Origin: Synechococcaceae bacterium WB8_1B_136
GTDB taxonomy: Bacteria > Cyanobacteriota > Cyanobacteriia > PCC-6307 > Cyanobiaceae
Assembly (NCBI GenBank): GCA_010029175.1
Contig: RGNC01000042.1
Span: 1-13,860, forward strand
Length of the DNA stretch: 13,860 nt
Reading direction: 5' to 3'
Made by a program: the position numbers and the translations under genes. Position 1 is the first letter of the stretch. Every line of letters starts with the position of its first letter. This document shows, piece by piece, positions 1 through 6,991 of this stretch. A model generated the notes under the pieces. It saw only the letters and a program-made list of their open reading frames with translations. It searched no databases and had not been told where the DNA came from.

Positions 1-1
1 T

Positions 2-421
2 GCGCTGCTCTATGAGGCCTCCCAGGCCGGGGTGCCGATCCAGCTGCTGGTGCGGGGCATGTGCAGCCTCCGGCCAGGGGTGCCTGGCGTGAGCGAAACC
101 GTAAGCGTGGCCAGCGTGATCGGCCGGTTCCTGGAGCACTCCCGGCTGTTCTGGTTCGCCAATGGCGGCGAACCAGAACTGTTCCTGGGCAGCGCCGACT
201 GGATGCCGCGCAACCTGGATCGACGCGTGGAAGCCGTGGTGCCGGTGATGGATCCCGATCTCTGCATGCGGCTGGAGTGGCTGCTCCAGCTCTACCTGCT
301 GGACAATGTGGCCGCCTGGGACATGCAAGCTGATGGTCAGTACAGCCAACGACAGCCCGAGGGAATCGCCCATCAAGCCCAGGCGGAGTTGATGGAATTG
401 TGGGGCGCCACTCGAGGCTGA
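2..421 (+). CDS. ppk: Polyphosphate kinase 1, C-terminal part (5' truncated by window edge)
   Basis: PPK1 polymerises the gamma-phosphate of ATP into polyphosphate, the cell's phosphate store. Only the last 139 residues are present, beginning in frame at base 2. They match the C-terminal phospholipase-D-like domain of PPK1: a VRGMCSLRPG segment, then GRFLEHSR, whose His (codon 137-139) corresponds to the second conserved histidine of the family, then FLGSADWMPRNLDRRVE. The tail ends about where PPK1 proteins usually end, so the 3' end looks natural. The gene converges on the DUF7219-like gene across 284 bp. Lying next to the pst genes, it places phosphate storage beside high-affinity uptake. 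Family assignment is firm; everything upstream is outside the window. Confidence 0.93.
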   Translation, partial: ALLYEASQAGVPIQLLVRGMCSLRPGVPGVSETVSVASVIGRFLEHSRLFWFANGGEPELFLGSADWMPRNLDRRVEAVVPVMDPDLCMRLEWLLQLYLLDNVAAWDMQADGQYSQRQPEGIAHQAQAELMELWGATRG

Positions 422-705
422 AGAGGTTCGACCGTTCAGCCTGAGTGCATCACGGAGTGATCAAACGTTCAGCGCGCAGGCTGCCTGGCTGATGGCCCGT
501 GATCAAGCTGGGCAAAGGCCAGCCCTGCAGCACACAGGTGACATGCAACAGACCCGCGAGGCAAAGGGAGCACAAGGCCGCTGGGGCGTCCGTCACAACA
601 ATGATGCAGTCTGCAGCAAGATTGGAGCACAAAACAGGCCCTGGCAACCACAGACCTGTGTGGTGACGAACACAGCAAACTGGCTCAATCCGGGCTCGCT
701 CCAGC
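422..705. other. Convergent intergenic region with two small inverted repeats
   Basis: This 284-bp stretch separates the 3' ends of ppk (+) and the DUF7219-like gene (-). I see no convincing gene; open frames here have mixed codon use and no family resemblance. Two small inverted repeats are visible: ATCAC-GGA-GTGAT at 449-461 and ACCACA/TGTGGT at 647-664. Neither is followed by a T-run, so neither is a clear Rho-independent terminator. CGTTCAGC occurs twice, at 433-440 and 466-473. Confidence 0.4.
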
Positions 706-981
706 TCACTCCAGCAGGCTGTCCTTGCTGCTGCGCAAGGATGACCAGAGCTTTTTGATTTCGTCGTAGGCCGTCTCCTGGCTGATTTTGCCATTGGCCT
801 GGAGCCCAACAATCAACCCCACCCGATCGGCAAACATCTCCAGATTCTGGTGAAAGGCCAAGCGCTCTGGAGTCCAGTCCTGGCCGCGATAGCCACTGAA
901 CGACTCCAGGGGCGAATGAACACCGGAATCATCCCTGGGGTAGGGCCCACTGGACGATGGCGTCTGAGGGGGATGGGTCAA
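706..981 (-). CDS. DUF7219-like small cyanobacterial protein, TTG start
   Basis: A 91-residue protein of unknown function. Residues about 27-88 follow the pattern I know from the DUF7219 family of cyanobacteria: an aromatic-Gly motif (SGYRG), a PERLAFHQNLEMFADRV segment, then GLQANGKISQETAYDEIKKLW and a short basic/Ser tail. The family is short and soluble, without catalytic motifs that I recognise. The start at 979-981 is TTG. In this frame a TAA lies 27 bases upstream and the first ATG is residue 49, inside the conserved part, so TTG is the only standard start giving a full domain. No clear Shine-Dalgarno is visible. It lies 98 bp downstream of pstB on the same strand and could be the last gene of the pst operon. 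Confidence 0.72.
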   Translation of the reverse strand: MTHPPQTPSSSGPYPRDDSGVHSPLESFSGYRGQDWTPERLAFHQNLEMFADRVGLIVGLQANGKISQETAYDEIKKLWSSLRSSKDSLLE

Positions 982-1008
982 TGCTAACGGCTGCTTCTTA
1001 AGGAGATC

Positions 1009-1080
1009 TTAGCAATCATGAATGAAGGCGTGGGGATAGCTGAGCAGAGTGATGGCACTGGCCGCAGCCCCCCAGCCCAT
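1009..1080 (-). CDS. Possible 23-codon ORF coupled to the pstB stop codon
   Basis: The pstB stop TGA overlaps an ATG (TGATG on the minus strand), which opens a frame of 23 codons ending in TAA. The peptide starts MGWGAAASAITLL and is hydrophobic in its first two thirds, as a tiny single-pass membrane peptide might be. The stop/start overlap is the form used for translational coupling. Against it: it is very short, I recognise no family, and such overlaps arise by chance. It reads in the same frame as the following DUF7219-like gene, with the TAA between them. Low confidence. Confidence 0.25.
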   Translation of the reverse strand: MGWGAAASAITLLSYPHAFIHDC

Positions 1081-1901
1081 CAGCCGAAACGGCCAGACAC
1101 ATAGTCCTGGGTGGCCTGCTGGGTTGGAGCATTGAAGATCTGCTCGGTGGCAGCGAACTCCTCGAGGCAGCCCACCTTGCCTTCGCCGTCGGCCCTGGTG
1201 CTCACATTAAAGAAACCAGTCATGTCGCTCACACGCACAGCTTGCTGCATGTTGTGCGTCACGATCACAATCGTGTAGCTCTTTTTGAGCTCATGCATCA
1301 TCTCCTCGATCTTCAAGGTGCTGATGGGATCGAGAGCTGAGCAGGGTTCATCCATCAGGATCACTTCCGGTTCGATCGCGATGGCACGGGCGATACAAAG
1401 ACGCTGCTGTTGGCCGCCACTCAGGGCATAGCCGCTTTCCTTGAGCTTGTCCTTGGTTTCGTCCCAGATGGCCGCCTTGCGCAGGGAACGCTCCACCAAT
1501 TCATCCATGTCGCCGCGGAAGCCATTGATGCGGGCGCCGAAGGCAATGTTCTCGTAGATGCTCTTGGGAAAGGGGTTGGGCTTCTGGAACACCATGCCGA
1601 TACGGCGGCGCACTTCCACAGGATCAACGCCACGGGCGTAGAGGTCATGCCCGTCGAACAGCACACGCCCCTTGAGGGTGCAACCTTCAATCAGGTCGTT
1701 CATGCGGTTCAGCGCCCGCAACACCGTGCTCTTACCGCAACCGGAGGGGCCAATGAAGGCTGTGACCTTGCCGCGGGGAATCTGCATGTAGACACCCCGG
1801 ACAGCCTCACTGGCTCCGTAGCTGATGCTGACGTTCTCCAGGGACATGCAGATGTCCGTGGAGGTCTCGGTGGAATGGTCGAGGGACGTGAAGGATGTCA
1901 T
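1080..1901 (-). CDS. pstB: Phosphate ABC transporter ATP-binding protein PstB
   Basis: The ATPase of the PstSCAB high-affinity phosphate importer, acting as a dimer on the cytoplasmic face of the PstC-PstA permease. The protein has 273 residues, within the family range. Walker A is GPSGCGKST at 51-59, the Q-loop Gln is at 106 (VFQKPNPFP, typical of PstB), the signature LSGGQ at 160-164, Walker B VILMDE at 180-185 with LDP at the D-loop, and the switch His at 216 (VTHNMQQA). The sequence ends in the DYVSGRFG motif characteristic of PstB. The ATG start at 1899-1901 lacks a strong ribosome site; Met19 (MSLENVSISYG) is an alternative that keeps the whole ATPase core. It lies 64 bp after pstA. Confidence 0.97.
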   Translation of the reverse strand: MTSFTSLDHSTETSTDICMSLENVSISYGASEAVRGVYMQIPRGKVTAFIGPSGCGKSTVLRALNRMNDLIEGCTLKGRVLFDGHDLYARGVDPVEVRRRIGMVFQKPNPFPKSIYENIAFGARINGFRGDMDELVERSLRKAAIWDETKDKLKESGYALSGGQQQRLCIARAIAIEPEVILMDEPCSALDPISTLKIEEMMHELKKSYTIVIVTHNMQQAVRVSDMTGFFNVSTRADGEGKVGCLEEFAATEQIFNAPTQQATQDYVSGRFG

Positions 1902-1965
1902 GGCAGTGAACGTGGAGTGGTGGACTGGAGGAGGGGTGGAGGTGGAGAAGGAAAAACTCAGGAAA

Positions 1966-2889
1966 TCAGGCTTTGGCGAAACGGCTCAGGTAGCGCGCGA
2001 AGAGGTTGGCCGCCAGAATCATCACCACGAGAATGAACGAAGCCGCCCAGGCCAGGGAGATCTGAGCTTCGTAGGGCATGATGGCGAAGTTATAAATCAG
2101 CACCGACATCGATGCGATCGGGTTGAGCAGACCCTCCGGCCAGAACGGCGAGAAGAGGGCGGTGAAAATCAAGGGAGCGGTTTCCCCTGCGGCGCGGGCA
2201 ATGGCGAGAACAACGCCTGTGGCGATGGGGGAGAAGGCAGAGGGGAGGGTGATGCGGGTGATGGTGATGAACTTTGAAGCACCAACCCCCAGGGCGCCCC
2301 AGCGCAGTTCGTCAGGAACGAGCTTGAGGGCCTCGTCTGTGGTTTTGATCACCGTGGGCAGCATCAACACGGCCAGGGCAATGGCTCCAGCCAGGGCGCT
2401 GTAGCTCTGACCGGCGAAAACCCGGGTGGAAACGATCAGGCCGTAGACGAAAACGCCGCAGATGATCGACGGAACCCCGGCGAGAACGTTGGTGCCGAAG
2501 CGAACAAACTGAGCAAATGGACCGGAGGTGGAATACTCAGAGAGGAAGATGCCCCCGCCAACACCCACCGGAATCGCGATCAGGCTTGCGAGCAGCGTGA
2601 TGATGATCGTGCCGAGAATGGCATTGCCAATGCCACCGCCTTCAAGACCAGGCGCCGGTGGCAGCTGGGTGAGCAGCTGAATGCTGATCAATGATCCACC
2701 CTTGAACAGCACATAGGCGAGCACAAGGAAGAGTGGCAGCACGCAAATGCCGGCAAAACCAGCCGAGAGAAGCGTGAAGAACAGATTCCAGCGGTTGCGA
2801 GACAGGGAAGGCTGAAACTGCAGTGCCTTGCGCTGGAAGGGGCCCTGGTCGGGCGATTGCAGTGAGGCGTTGGGCTGTAGGGATGTCAT
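1966..2889 (-). CDS. pstA: Phosphate ABC transporter permease PstA
   Basis: One of the two inner-membrane subunits of the phosphate importer. It has 307 residues and about six hydrophobic segments, near 36-62, 88-115, 133-153, 163-182, 222-245 and 278-298. The EAA loop that docks to PstB is at about 193-217 (DELRWGALGVGASK followed by ITRITLPSA), followed by AIARAAGETAPL, the usual PstA/PstC helix. The first 33 residues are a Gln/Ser/Pro-rich cytoplasmic extension. The ATG at 2887-2889 is 7 bases past the pstC stop, which indicates one operon. No promoter is seen in the pstC-pstA junction. Confidence 0.96.
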   Translation of the reverse strand: MTSLQPNASLQSPDQGPFQRKALQFQPSLSRNRWNLFFTLLSAGFAGICVLPLFLVLAYVLFKGGSLISIQLLTQLPPAPGLEGGGIGNAILGTIIITLLASLIAIPVGVGGGIFLSEYSTSGPFAQFVRFGTNVLAGVPSIICGVFVYGLIVSTRVFAGQSYSALAGAIALAVLMLPTVIKTTDEALKLVPDELRWGALGVGASKFITITRITLPSAFSPIATGVVLAIARAAGETAPLIFTALFSPFWPEGLLNPIASMSVLIYNFAIMPYEAQISLAWAASFILVVMILAANLFARYLSRFAKA

Positions 2890-2896
2890 GGCAGGG

Positions 2897-3853
2897 TCAG
2901 CTGTACTTCAGGCTCAAACGACGCACGATCCACTGTGCGAACACATTCACCACCAGGGTGAGGATCATCAGGATCAACGCGGCGTACATCAGGGCCGAAA
3001 CCTGAATGCCATCGGCTTCACCGAACTGGTTGGCCAGCATGGAGGAGATTGTGTTGCCCGGAGCCAACAGACTCCAGCTGAAGTTGGTGGAGTTGCCGAT
3101 GATCATCGTGACAGCCATGGTTTCACCCATCGCGCGACCGAGGGCCAACATCACACCACCGGTGATGCCAGAGACAGCGGCAGGAAGAATCACCTGCAGG
3201 ATGGCGCCCCAGCGCGTGGTGCCGATGCCATAGGCCGCCTGGCGCAGCTCCGGTGGAACCTGCATCAGTGAATCCCTGGAGATGGCCGTGATGATGGGCA
3301 GGATCATCACCACCAGAATCAGAATCGCCGGAGCCACCCCTGGACCCTGGGGCACGGTGGAGAACAGGGGGATCCAGCCGAAGACTTGATTCACGGCCTC
3401 GAGGATCGGGCGAAGGAAGGGCTCCATCACAAAGATGGCCCACAGCCCGAGCACCACCGATGGGATCGCCGCCAGCAGCTCCACCATCAGACCGAGAAAC
3501 TGACGAACCCGCAGGGGAATCAGGTTTTCGGTGATGAAGATTGCCGTTCCCACCCCGAGAGGCACGGCAATCAGCAGGGCCAGCAGGGAAGTGATGATGG
3601 TGCCGTAGATGGCGGTGAAGGCGCCGTATTTCTCTGAAACGGGATCCCAGCTGGAGGTGGTGAGGAACTTGAAGCCAAAGGCATCGATGGCTTCCTTGGA
3701 ACCAGACAGCACCGTTAGCAGGATGCCCAGCAGCACAAGGCCCACGATCGAGGCCAAGACGATGGTGAGCTGACGAAAGCCCTGATCCACCAATTTCTCG
3801 GAGCCTGATCGACGCCGCAAGCGGAAGGCATCAGCGAGGGCGAAAGGCGTCAT
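2897..3853 (-). CDS. pstC: Phosphate ABC transporter permease PstC
   Basis: The partner of PstA in the membrane channel of the phosphate importer. I start it at the ATG at 3851-3853, giving 318 residues. The frame stays open upstream to 4024, but that extension would read through the Pho box and has no family resemblance, whereas GGAG stands 7 bases before the chosen ATG. Hydrophobic segments lie near 28-50, 80-108, 118-145, 172-193, 228-252 and 285-308. The EAA loop (PELRQAAYGIGTTRWGAI) is at about 201-218 and ALGRAMGETMAVTMIIGN at about 237-254 is typical of PstC. It is the first gene of pstC-pstA-pstB and is divergent from sphX. Confidence 0.95.
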   Translation of the reverse strand: MTPFALADAFRLRRRSGSEKLVDQGFRQLTIVLASIVGLVLLGILLTVLSGSKEAIDAFGFKFLTTSSWDPVSEKYGAFTAIYGTIITSLLALLIAVPLGVGTAIFITENLIPLRVRQFLGLMVELLAAIPSVVLGLWAIFVMEPFLRPILEAVNQVFGWIPLFSTVPQGPGVAPAILILVVMILPIITAISRDSLMQVPPELRQAAYGIGTTRWGAILQVILPAAVSGITGGVMLALGRAMGETMAVTMIIGNSTNFSWSLLAPGNTISSMLANQFGEADGIQVSALMYAALILMILTLVVNVFAQWIVRRLSLKYS

Positions 3854-3924
3854 CGGCGAACTCCAGCGTGCATCACGACAGGGGCTGAATATCATCGTCA
3901 ATATCCCACAAGCAACGGGCAGCG

Positions 3925-3954
3925 AATTTAAGGAGCGGTTAACGCTTGGAAAGG
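3925..3954 (-). promoter_or_regulatory. Pho box array upstream of pstCAB
   Basis: On the minus strand three 8-mers repeat every 11 bp: CCTTTCCA (3947-3954), GTTAACCG (3936-3943) and CTTAAATT (3925-3932), with 3-base spacers. The known cyanobacterial Pho box recognised by SphR/PhoB is a run of CTTAACCT-like octamers at exactly this spacing. A -10-like GATATT (minus strand, 3900-3905) follows the last repeat after 19 bp. The array ends about 72 bp before the pstC start codon. The agreement in motif, period and -10 distance makes this a strong prediction. Confidence 0.75.
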
Positions 3955-4008
3955 GCGTCTTTATGCTGTGGCCAACAGATGGGGCCGTAGCAGCTGCGAG
4001 GGCGACGT

Positions 4009-4049
4009 CTTTACCCATCCACAACCCGTTGATTACCGGATATTTACGC
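4009..4049 (+). promoter_or_regulatory. Pho box array upstream of sphX
   Basis: Four 8-mers repeat every 11 bp on the plus strand: CTTTACCC (4009-4016), CACAACCC (4020-4027), GATTACCG (4031-4038) and ATTTACGC (4042-4049). Single repeats are weaker matches to CTTAACCT (6, 5, 4 and 4 of 8), but the ACC/AC core keeps perfect phase across all four. A -10-like CATATT at 4069-4074 follows after 19 bp, the same distance as in front of pstC. The array ends 49 bp before the sphX ATG. Confidence 0.6.
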
Positions 4050-4098
4050 CCAAAAGTCTGGCCCGGTGCATATTGAGGTCAGTCTGGATTAACCCAGG

Positions 4099-5145
4099 AT
4101 GTGGTCGAAATCATCTCTTTCCCTGCTGCTGGTTGTCAGTGGCTGCCTCGGGATGGTCGCAGGGGCTGAGGCCCAGAGCACCGACGGCAAAGCAAGGTTG
4201 GAGAAGGTTCAGATCAGTGGCTCCAGCACGGTTTATCCCTTCAGCCTGGAGGCCATTCGGGAGTTCAGCCGCCAGGCGGCGGCCAAGGGCCTTCAGCTGG
4301 AGGCCAAGGCCACCGGCACCTCCGCTGGCCTGCGACAGTTCTGCAAGGGCAGCCTCGCCATCGCCGCCGCCTCTCGGCCGATCAATGCCAAGGAACTGAA
4401 GGCTTGTGCCGGCCAGGGCGTTCGCTTTCTGGAGCTGCCCGTGGCCTTCGATGCGATCACGGTGGTGGTGAACCCCCGCAACACCTGGATGCGGGAGATC
4501 AGCGTGCAGGAACTCTCCAGCCTGTGGAGCAAAAATGCCCAAGGCAAAGTGCAGCGCTGGGATCAGGTGAATGCCCGTTGGCCCAAGCAGGCGGTCAGCC
4601 TCTGCGGCCCCGGCAACGAATCCGGCACCTACGACTACTTCAATAAGGCAATCAACGGCGACGAAGACAATTCAAGGCGCGACTACACCGCCAGCGAAGA
4701 TGACAATGTGCTGGTGAGATGCGTGAGCAGCCAGGCCAATGCCCTTGGCTACTTCGGCTTCGACTACTACACCTCCAACCGCAGCAAGCTCCGGGCAGTG
4801 CCGGTTGTGGGTGGGAAGGGGTCGGTCCTGCCATCGGTGCAAGCCGTGCAGAACTCCCGCTACCTGCCCCTCTCGCGCCCCCTGTTCCTCTACGTGAATG
4901 AACAGACGCTGCAGCAGCAACCCGCCATCCGGGCCTTCATCACCAGCACGATCGAAGCGGGCGGCCGCATTGCAGGCCAGGCGGGATTGATCCCCCTGCC
5001 CCCTTCCACCTACCGGCTGGTCACCGCCAAGCTCTATCGCAATGTGCTGGGCAGCGCCTATGCGGGCACCTTGCCTGTGGGCCTCACCATTGGCCAGATC
5101 CTGGATCGCAGCTTCGACGAACACAAGCAATCCCAGTTCAAGTGA
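4099..5145 (+). CDS. sphX: SphX-type periplasmic phosphate-binding protein
   Basis: A 348-residue PstS-family substrate-binding protein that captures phosphate in the periplasm and probably delivers it to PstCAB. Residues 1-25 form a Sec signal peptide, with likely cleavage at AEA/Q. Phosphate-site motifs are SGSSTVYP (40-47), GTSAGLRQFCKGS (73-85), ASRPI (91-95) and GPGNESGTYDYF (170-181). The GSSTVYP and GNESGTYDYF forms are those of the SphX/second PstS group, and differ from the AGATFPAP and RSDGSGTT forms of the pstS product in this same window. The ribosome site is poor; the ATG is chosen because it begins a good signal peptide. It is divergent from pstC and faces its own Pho box. The symbol follows the Synechococcus PCC 7942 phosphate-stress protein. 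Confidence 0.88.
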   Translation: MWSKSSLSLLLVVSGCLGMVAGAEAQSTDGKARLEKVQISGSSTVYPFSLEAIREFSRQAAAKGLQLEAKATGTSAGLRQFCKGSLAIAAASRPINAKELKACAGQGVRFLELPVAFDAITVVVNPRNTWMREISVQELSSLWSKNAQGKVQRWDQVNARWPKQAVSLCGPGNESGTYDYFNKAINGDEDNSRRDYTASEDDNVLVRCVSSQANALGYFGFDYYTSNRSKLRAVPVVGGKGSVLPSVQAVQNSRYLPLSRPLFLYVNEQTLQQQPAIRAFITSTIEAGGRIAGQAGLIPLPPSTYRLVTAKLYRNVLGSAYAGTLPVGLTIGQILDRSFDEHKQSQFK

Positions 5146-5345
5146 CATCTGCCGCAGATCCGCCGAACTTTGTAGCCACGGCAACCAAGCCCGCCGCCGA
5201 GTTCCCTAGGGTGCGATCAGTTGGAGCACAACCATGCTGATCACAACCGGACGGGGCAGCATCAGCCTGGTGGCGGGTTGCGCCTGGGTGAACTCCGTGA
5301 GCCAATCACCCCATCAACGAGACATCACCACAAGGCAAGTTCAGA

Positions 5346-5534
5346 ATGTTTGGAGACCCACCAATGATTCCGCCAGAGCAGCAGCGGACTCCAGCAACCG
5401 ACCCACACAGCCTGCCGCCTGATCCAGCACTGAGCGTGCTGGATCCAGCCTGGCAGGCCATCGGCGACGTGCTGGCCTCCAGCCAGAGGCAGCGGTATCT
5501 TGCTTCGCTTGAGGCCCAGGGCTTCACCACCTGA
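5346..5534 (+). CDS. Hypothetical 62-residue protein
   Basis: A possible small gene between sphX and the convergent regulator gene. The product is Pro- and Gln-rich in its first half (MIPPEQQRTPATDPHSLPPD) and then has a likely amphipathic helix (WQAIGDVLASSQRQRYLASLEAQG). Codon third positions in the second half are mostly G or C, like the surrounding genes. The ribosome site is weak, and Met7 is another possible start. I recognise no family. The 200 bp between sphX and this ORF (5146-5345) contain an overlapping alternative ORF from 5234 in another frame, with GGAG 9 bases before its ATG, but no other feature that I can support. Confidence 0.42.
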   Translation: MFGDPPMIPPEQQRTPATDPHSLPPDPALSVLDPAWQAIGDVLASSQRQRYLASLEAQGFTT

Positions 5535-5554
5535 ACCACCTGACTGCAGCAGGA

Positions 5555-6295
5555 TCAGCGGGGTGGATCGAGGCGATAGCCAATGCCCCGCACCGTGATC
5601 AGCAGCTGGGGCTTGCTGGCCTCTGCTTCCAGCTTTCGCCGCAGCCAGAGCACATGAACATCAACACTTTTGCTATCGCCACTGAAATCAGGTCCCCACA
5701 CCTGATCGAGCAACTGCTCGCGGCTTAATGCACGGCCCGGCTGGAGCATGAAACACTCCAACAGGCGGAATTCCTTGGGGGTGAGGTTCAACTCCTGATC
5801 CTTCAGGAAGACCCGACATTCCTGACGGTGCAAGCTGACCGGACCCACCTTGAGCACATCACCACGGCGGGGGCCCGAATGAATCACATCGCGCCGTTTG
5901 GCACGACGCAGCAGCGCTCGGCAACGGGCCACCAACTCCCTCGTGCCACAGCCAGGCAACACCACATCATCGGCACCGGCCTCCAACAGTGCCACCCGCT
6001 GGCCTTCATCAGCCTGATCGGGCAACAACAGCAAGGGCGTGCCGGCATCCCTGCGGCGAAACGACTGCACCAGGGCCACGGCGGCCTGAAAGGGCAAGAC
6101 CGCAGGCGACACATGGAGCATCAACAACTGGATCGGCTGTCGCCCTGAGCCAGCCTCCAGCAGCTCGCGCACCTGGGTGGTGAAGGGAAGGGTGTGGACC
6201 TGAAAACCCTCATCCCGCAGCACCTGCTCCAGATCAGCGCTACATGCCGGGTCGTGGGCAACCAGCAGAAGATGGGCGGGGGGTGAAACACCCAT
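5555..6295 (-). CDS. OmpR/PhoB-type transcription factor with degenerate receiver domain
   Basis: 246 residues: a receiver-like domain (about 8-131) and an intact OmpR-type winged helix (about 149-243: LTPKEFRLLECFMLQPGRAL, then REQLLDQVWG, VDVHVLWLRRKLE and TVRGIGYRL). It should bind DNA. The receiver has lost its chemistry. The site of the phospho-accepting Asp reads LLMLHVSP with His61, the conserved Lys is Leu113 (DDVVLPG), the conserved Thr/Ser is missing from LLLLPDQAD, and the acidic pocket keeps only Asp15. So it is not expected to work as an ordinary phosphorylated response regulator and should not be called PhoB/SphR from its location. Its ATG overlaps the stop of the CRP gene (TGATG), so the two are probably translated together. 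It may act phosphorylation-independently or with another partner. Confidence 0.9.
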   Translation of the reverse strand: MGVSPPAHLLLVAHDPACSADLEQVLRDEGFQVHTLPFTTQVRELLEAGSGRQPIQLLMLHVSPAVLPFQAAVALVQSFRRRDAGTPLLLLPDQADEGQRVALLEAGADDVVLPGCGTRELVARCRALLRRAKRRDVIHSGPRRGDVLKVGPVSLHRQECRVFLKDQELNLTPKEFRLLECFMLQPGRALSREQLLDQVWGPDFSGDSKSVDVHVLWLRRKLEAEASKPQLLITVRGIGYRLDPPR

Positions 6296-6930
6296 CAGTG
6301 CCGCTTGGGCAGGTGACTGATTACCAGCTGACGGTCGGTGCTGATCTTCAGCCAGCCCTCTTCCCGCAGCAGGCCGAGCAGGCGGGTCACCGTGACCCGC
6401 GTGGTGCTGAGAGCACTGGCCAGATCCTGATGGGTGAGGCGGAGGTTGAGGCGCAGACCCTGCTCACAGGGCTGGCCATACTCCTGGGCGAGAAGCTCCA
6501 GAAATCCCCGCAGGCGATCCTCCACCCGCCGCAAGCCCAACAGGGCAATCACCGCTTCCGATTGGCGCATGCGGCTGGCCATGGCCCGGGCCATAACCAT
6601 GGCCAACTGAGGGGTGGCCTCGATTTCATCGAGGGAGAGACAGAGCAGATCGCAGGCGCAGAGGGTGGCGGCTTCGCAGAGGTCACCGTGGGCCAGGGGC
6701 TCCCCAAAGGGCTCATTCGGGCCCGCCAGGCCAAGGATCAGCTCATCGCCATGGACGGAGATGGAATGCAACTTGACCATGCCGCGCACCACCATCCAGA
6801 TGTGATTGCGCAGCAACGGCACAGAAGTGCCCGTGGGCAGTTGCACCAGATCGCGATTCTGGAACGACTCTTCGAGGACAGCACGAAAGGCCTGATTGCT
6901 TCCGGAGTCACGGCTTGGCGTGAACACCAT
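6295..6930 (-). CDS. ptrA: CRP/FNR-family transcriptional regulator, probable PtrA
   Basis: 211 residues: a cyclic-nucleotide-binding-like beta-roll (about 28-100), a dimer helix (about 104-135) and a helix-turn-helix (about 166-190). The recognition helix TTRVTVTRLLG is nearly that of the cyanobacterial nitrogen regulator NtcA, so an NtcA/CRP-like palindrome is the expected DNA target. The region equivalent to the cAMP phosphate-binding Arg-Ser of CRP reads GEPLAHGDLCEAATLC, so cAMP binding is unlikely and the effector is unknown. In marine Synechococcus a CRP-type regulator, PtrA, beside pstS is needed for the phosphate-stress response; position and family match that protein, and I infer orthology. 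It lies downstream of pstS beyond a terminator, has its own candidate Pho box, and overlaps the next regulator gene by one base. Confidence 0.82.
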   Translation of the reverse strand: MVFTPSRDSGSNQAFRAVLEESFQNRDLVQLPTGTSVPLLRNHIWMVVRGMVKLHSISVHGDELILGLAGPNEPFGEPLAHGDLCEAATLCACDLLCLSLDEIEATPQLAMVMARAMASRMRQSEAVIALLGLRRVEDRLRGFLELLAQEYGQPCEQGLRLNLRLTHQDLASALSTTRVTVTRLLGLLREEGWLKISTDRQLVISHLPKRH

Positions 6931-6991
6931 GGCGCCCGATGCGGGGAATGGAGAAACTCTATGGAGCCCTGACCAGCCGCAGGCAAAGAAC

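Noticed and set aside
3854..4024. N-terminal extension of pstC by 57 codons
   Set aside because: It would read through the Pho box and -10, has no family resemblance, and the ATG at 3851-3853 has GGAG in place and gives the normal PstC length.
4087..4094. Single TTAACCC element just before the sphX ATG as a Pho box
   Set aside because: No second octamer lies 11 bp away, and it is too close to the start codon to be upstream of the promoter.
5234..5422. Plus-strand ORF of 62 codons with GGAG 9 bases before its ATG
   Set aside because: Codon use deteriorates in its second half, it overlaps the better-looking ORF at 5346, and no family is recognised. It is not excluded as a short peptide.
5555..6295. 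Calling the OmpR-type regulator PhoB/SphR because it lies in the pst region
   Set aside because: The phospho-Asp, Lys and Thr/Ser positions are replaced, so it cannot be an ordinary PhoB, and no partner histidine kinase is in the window.
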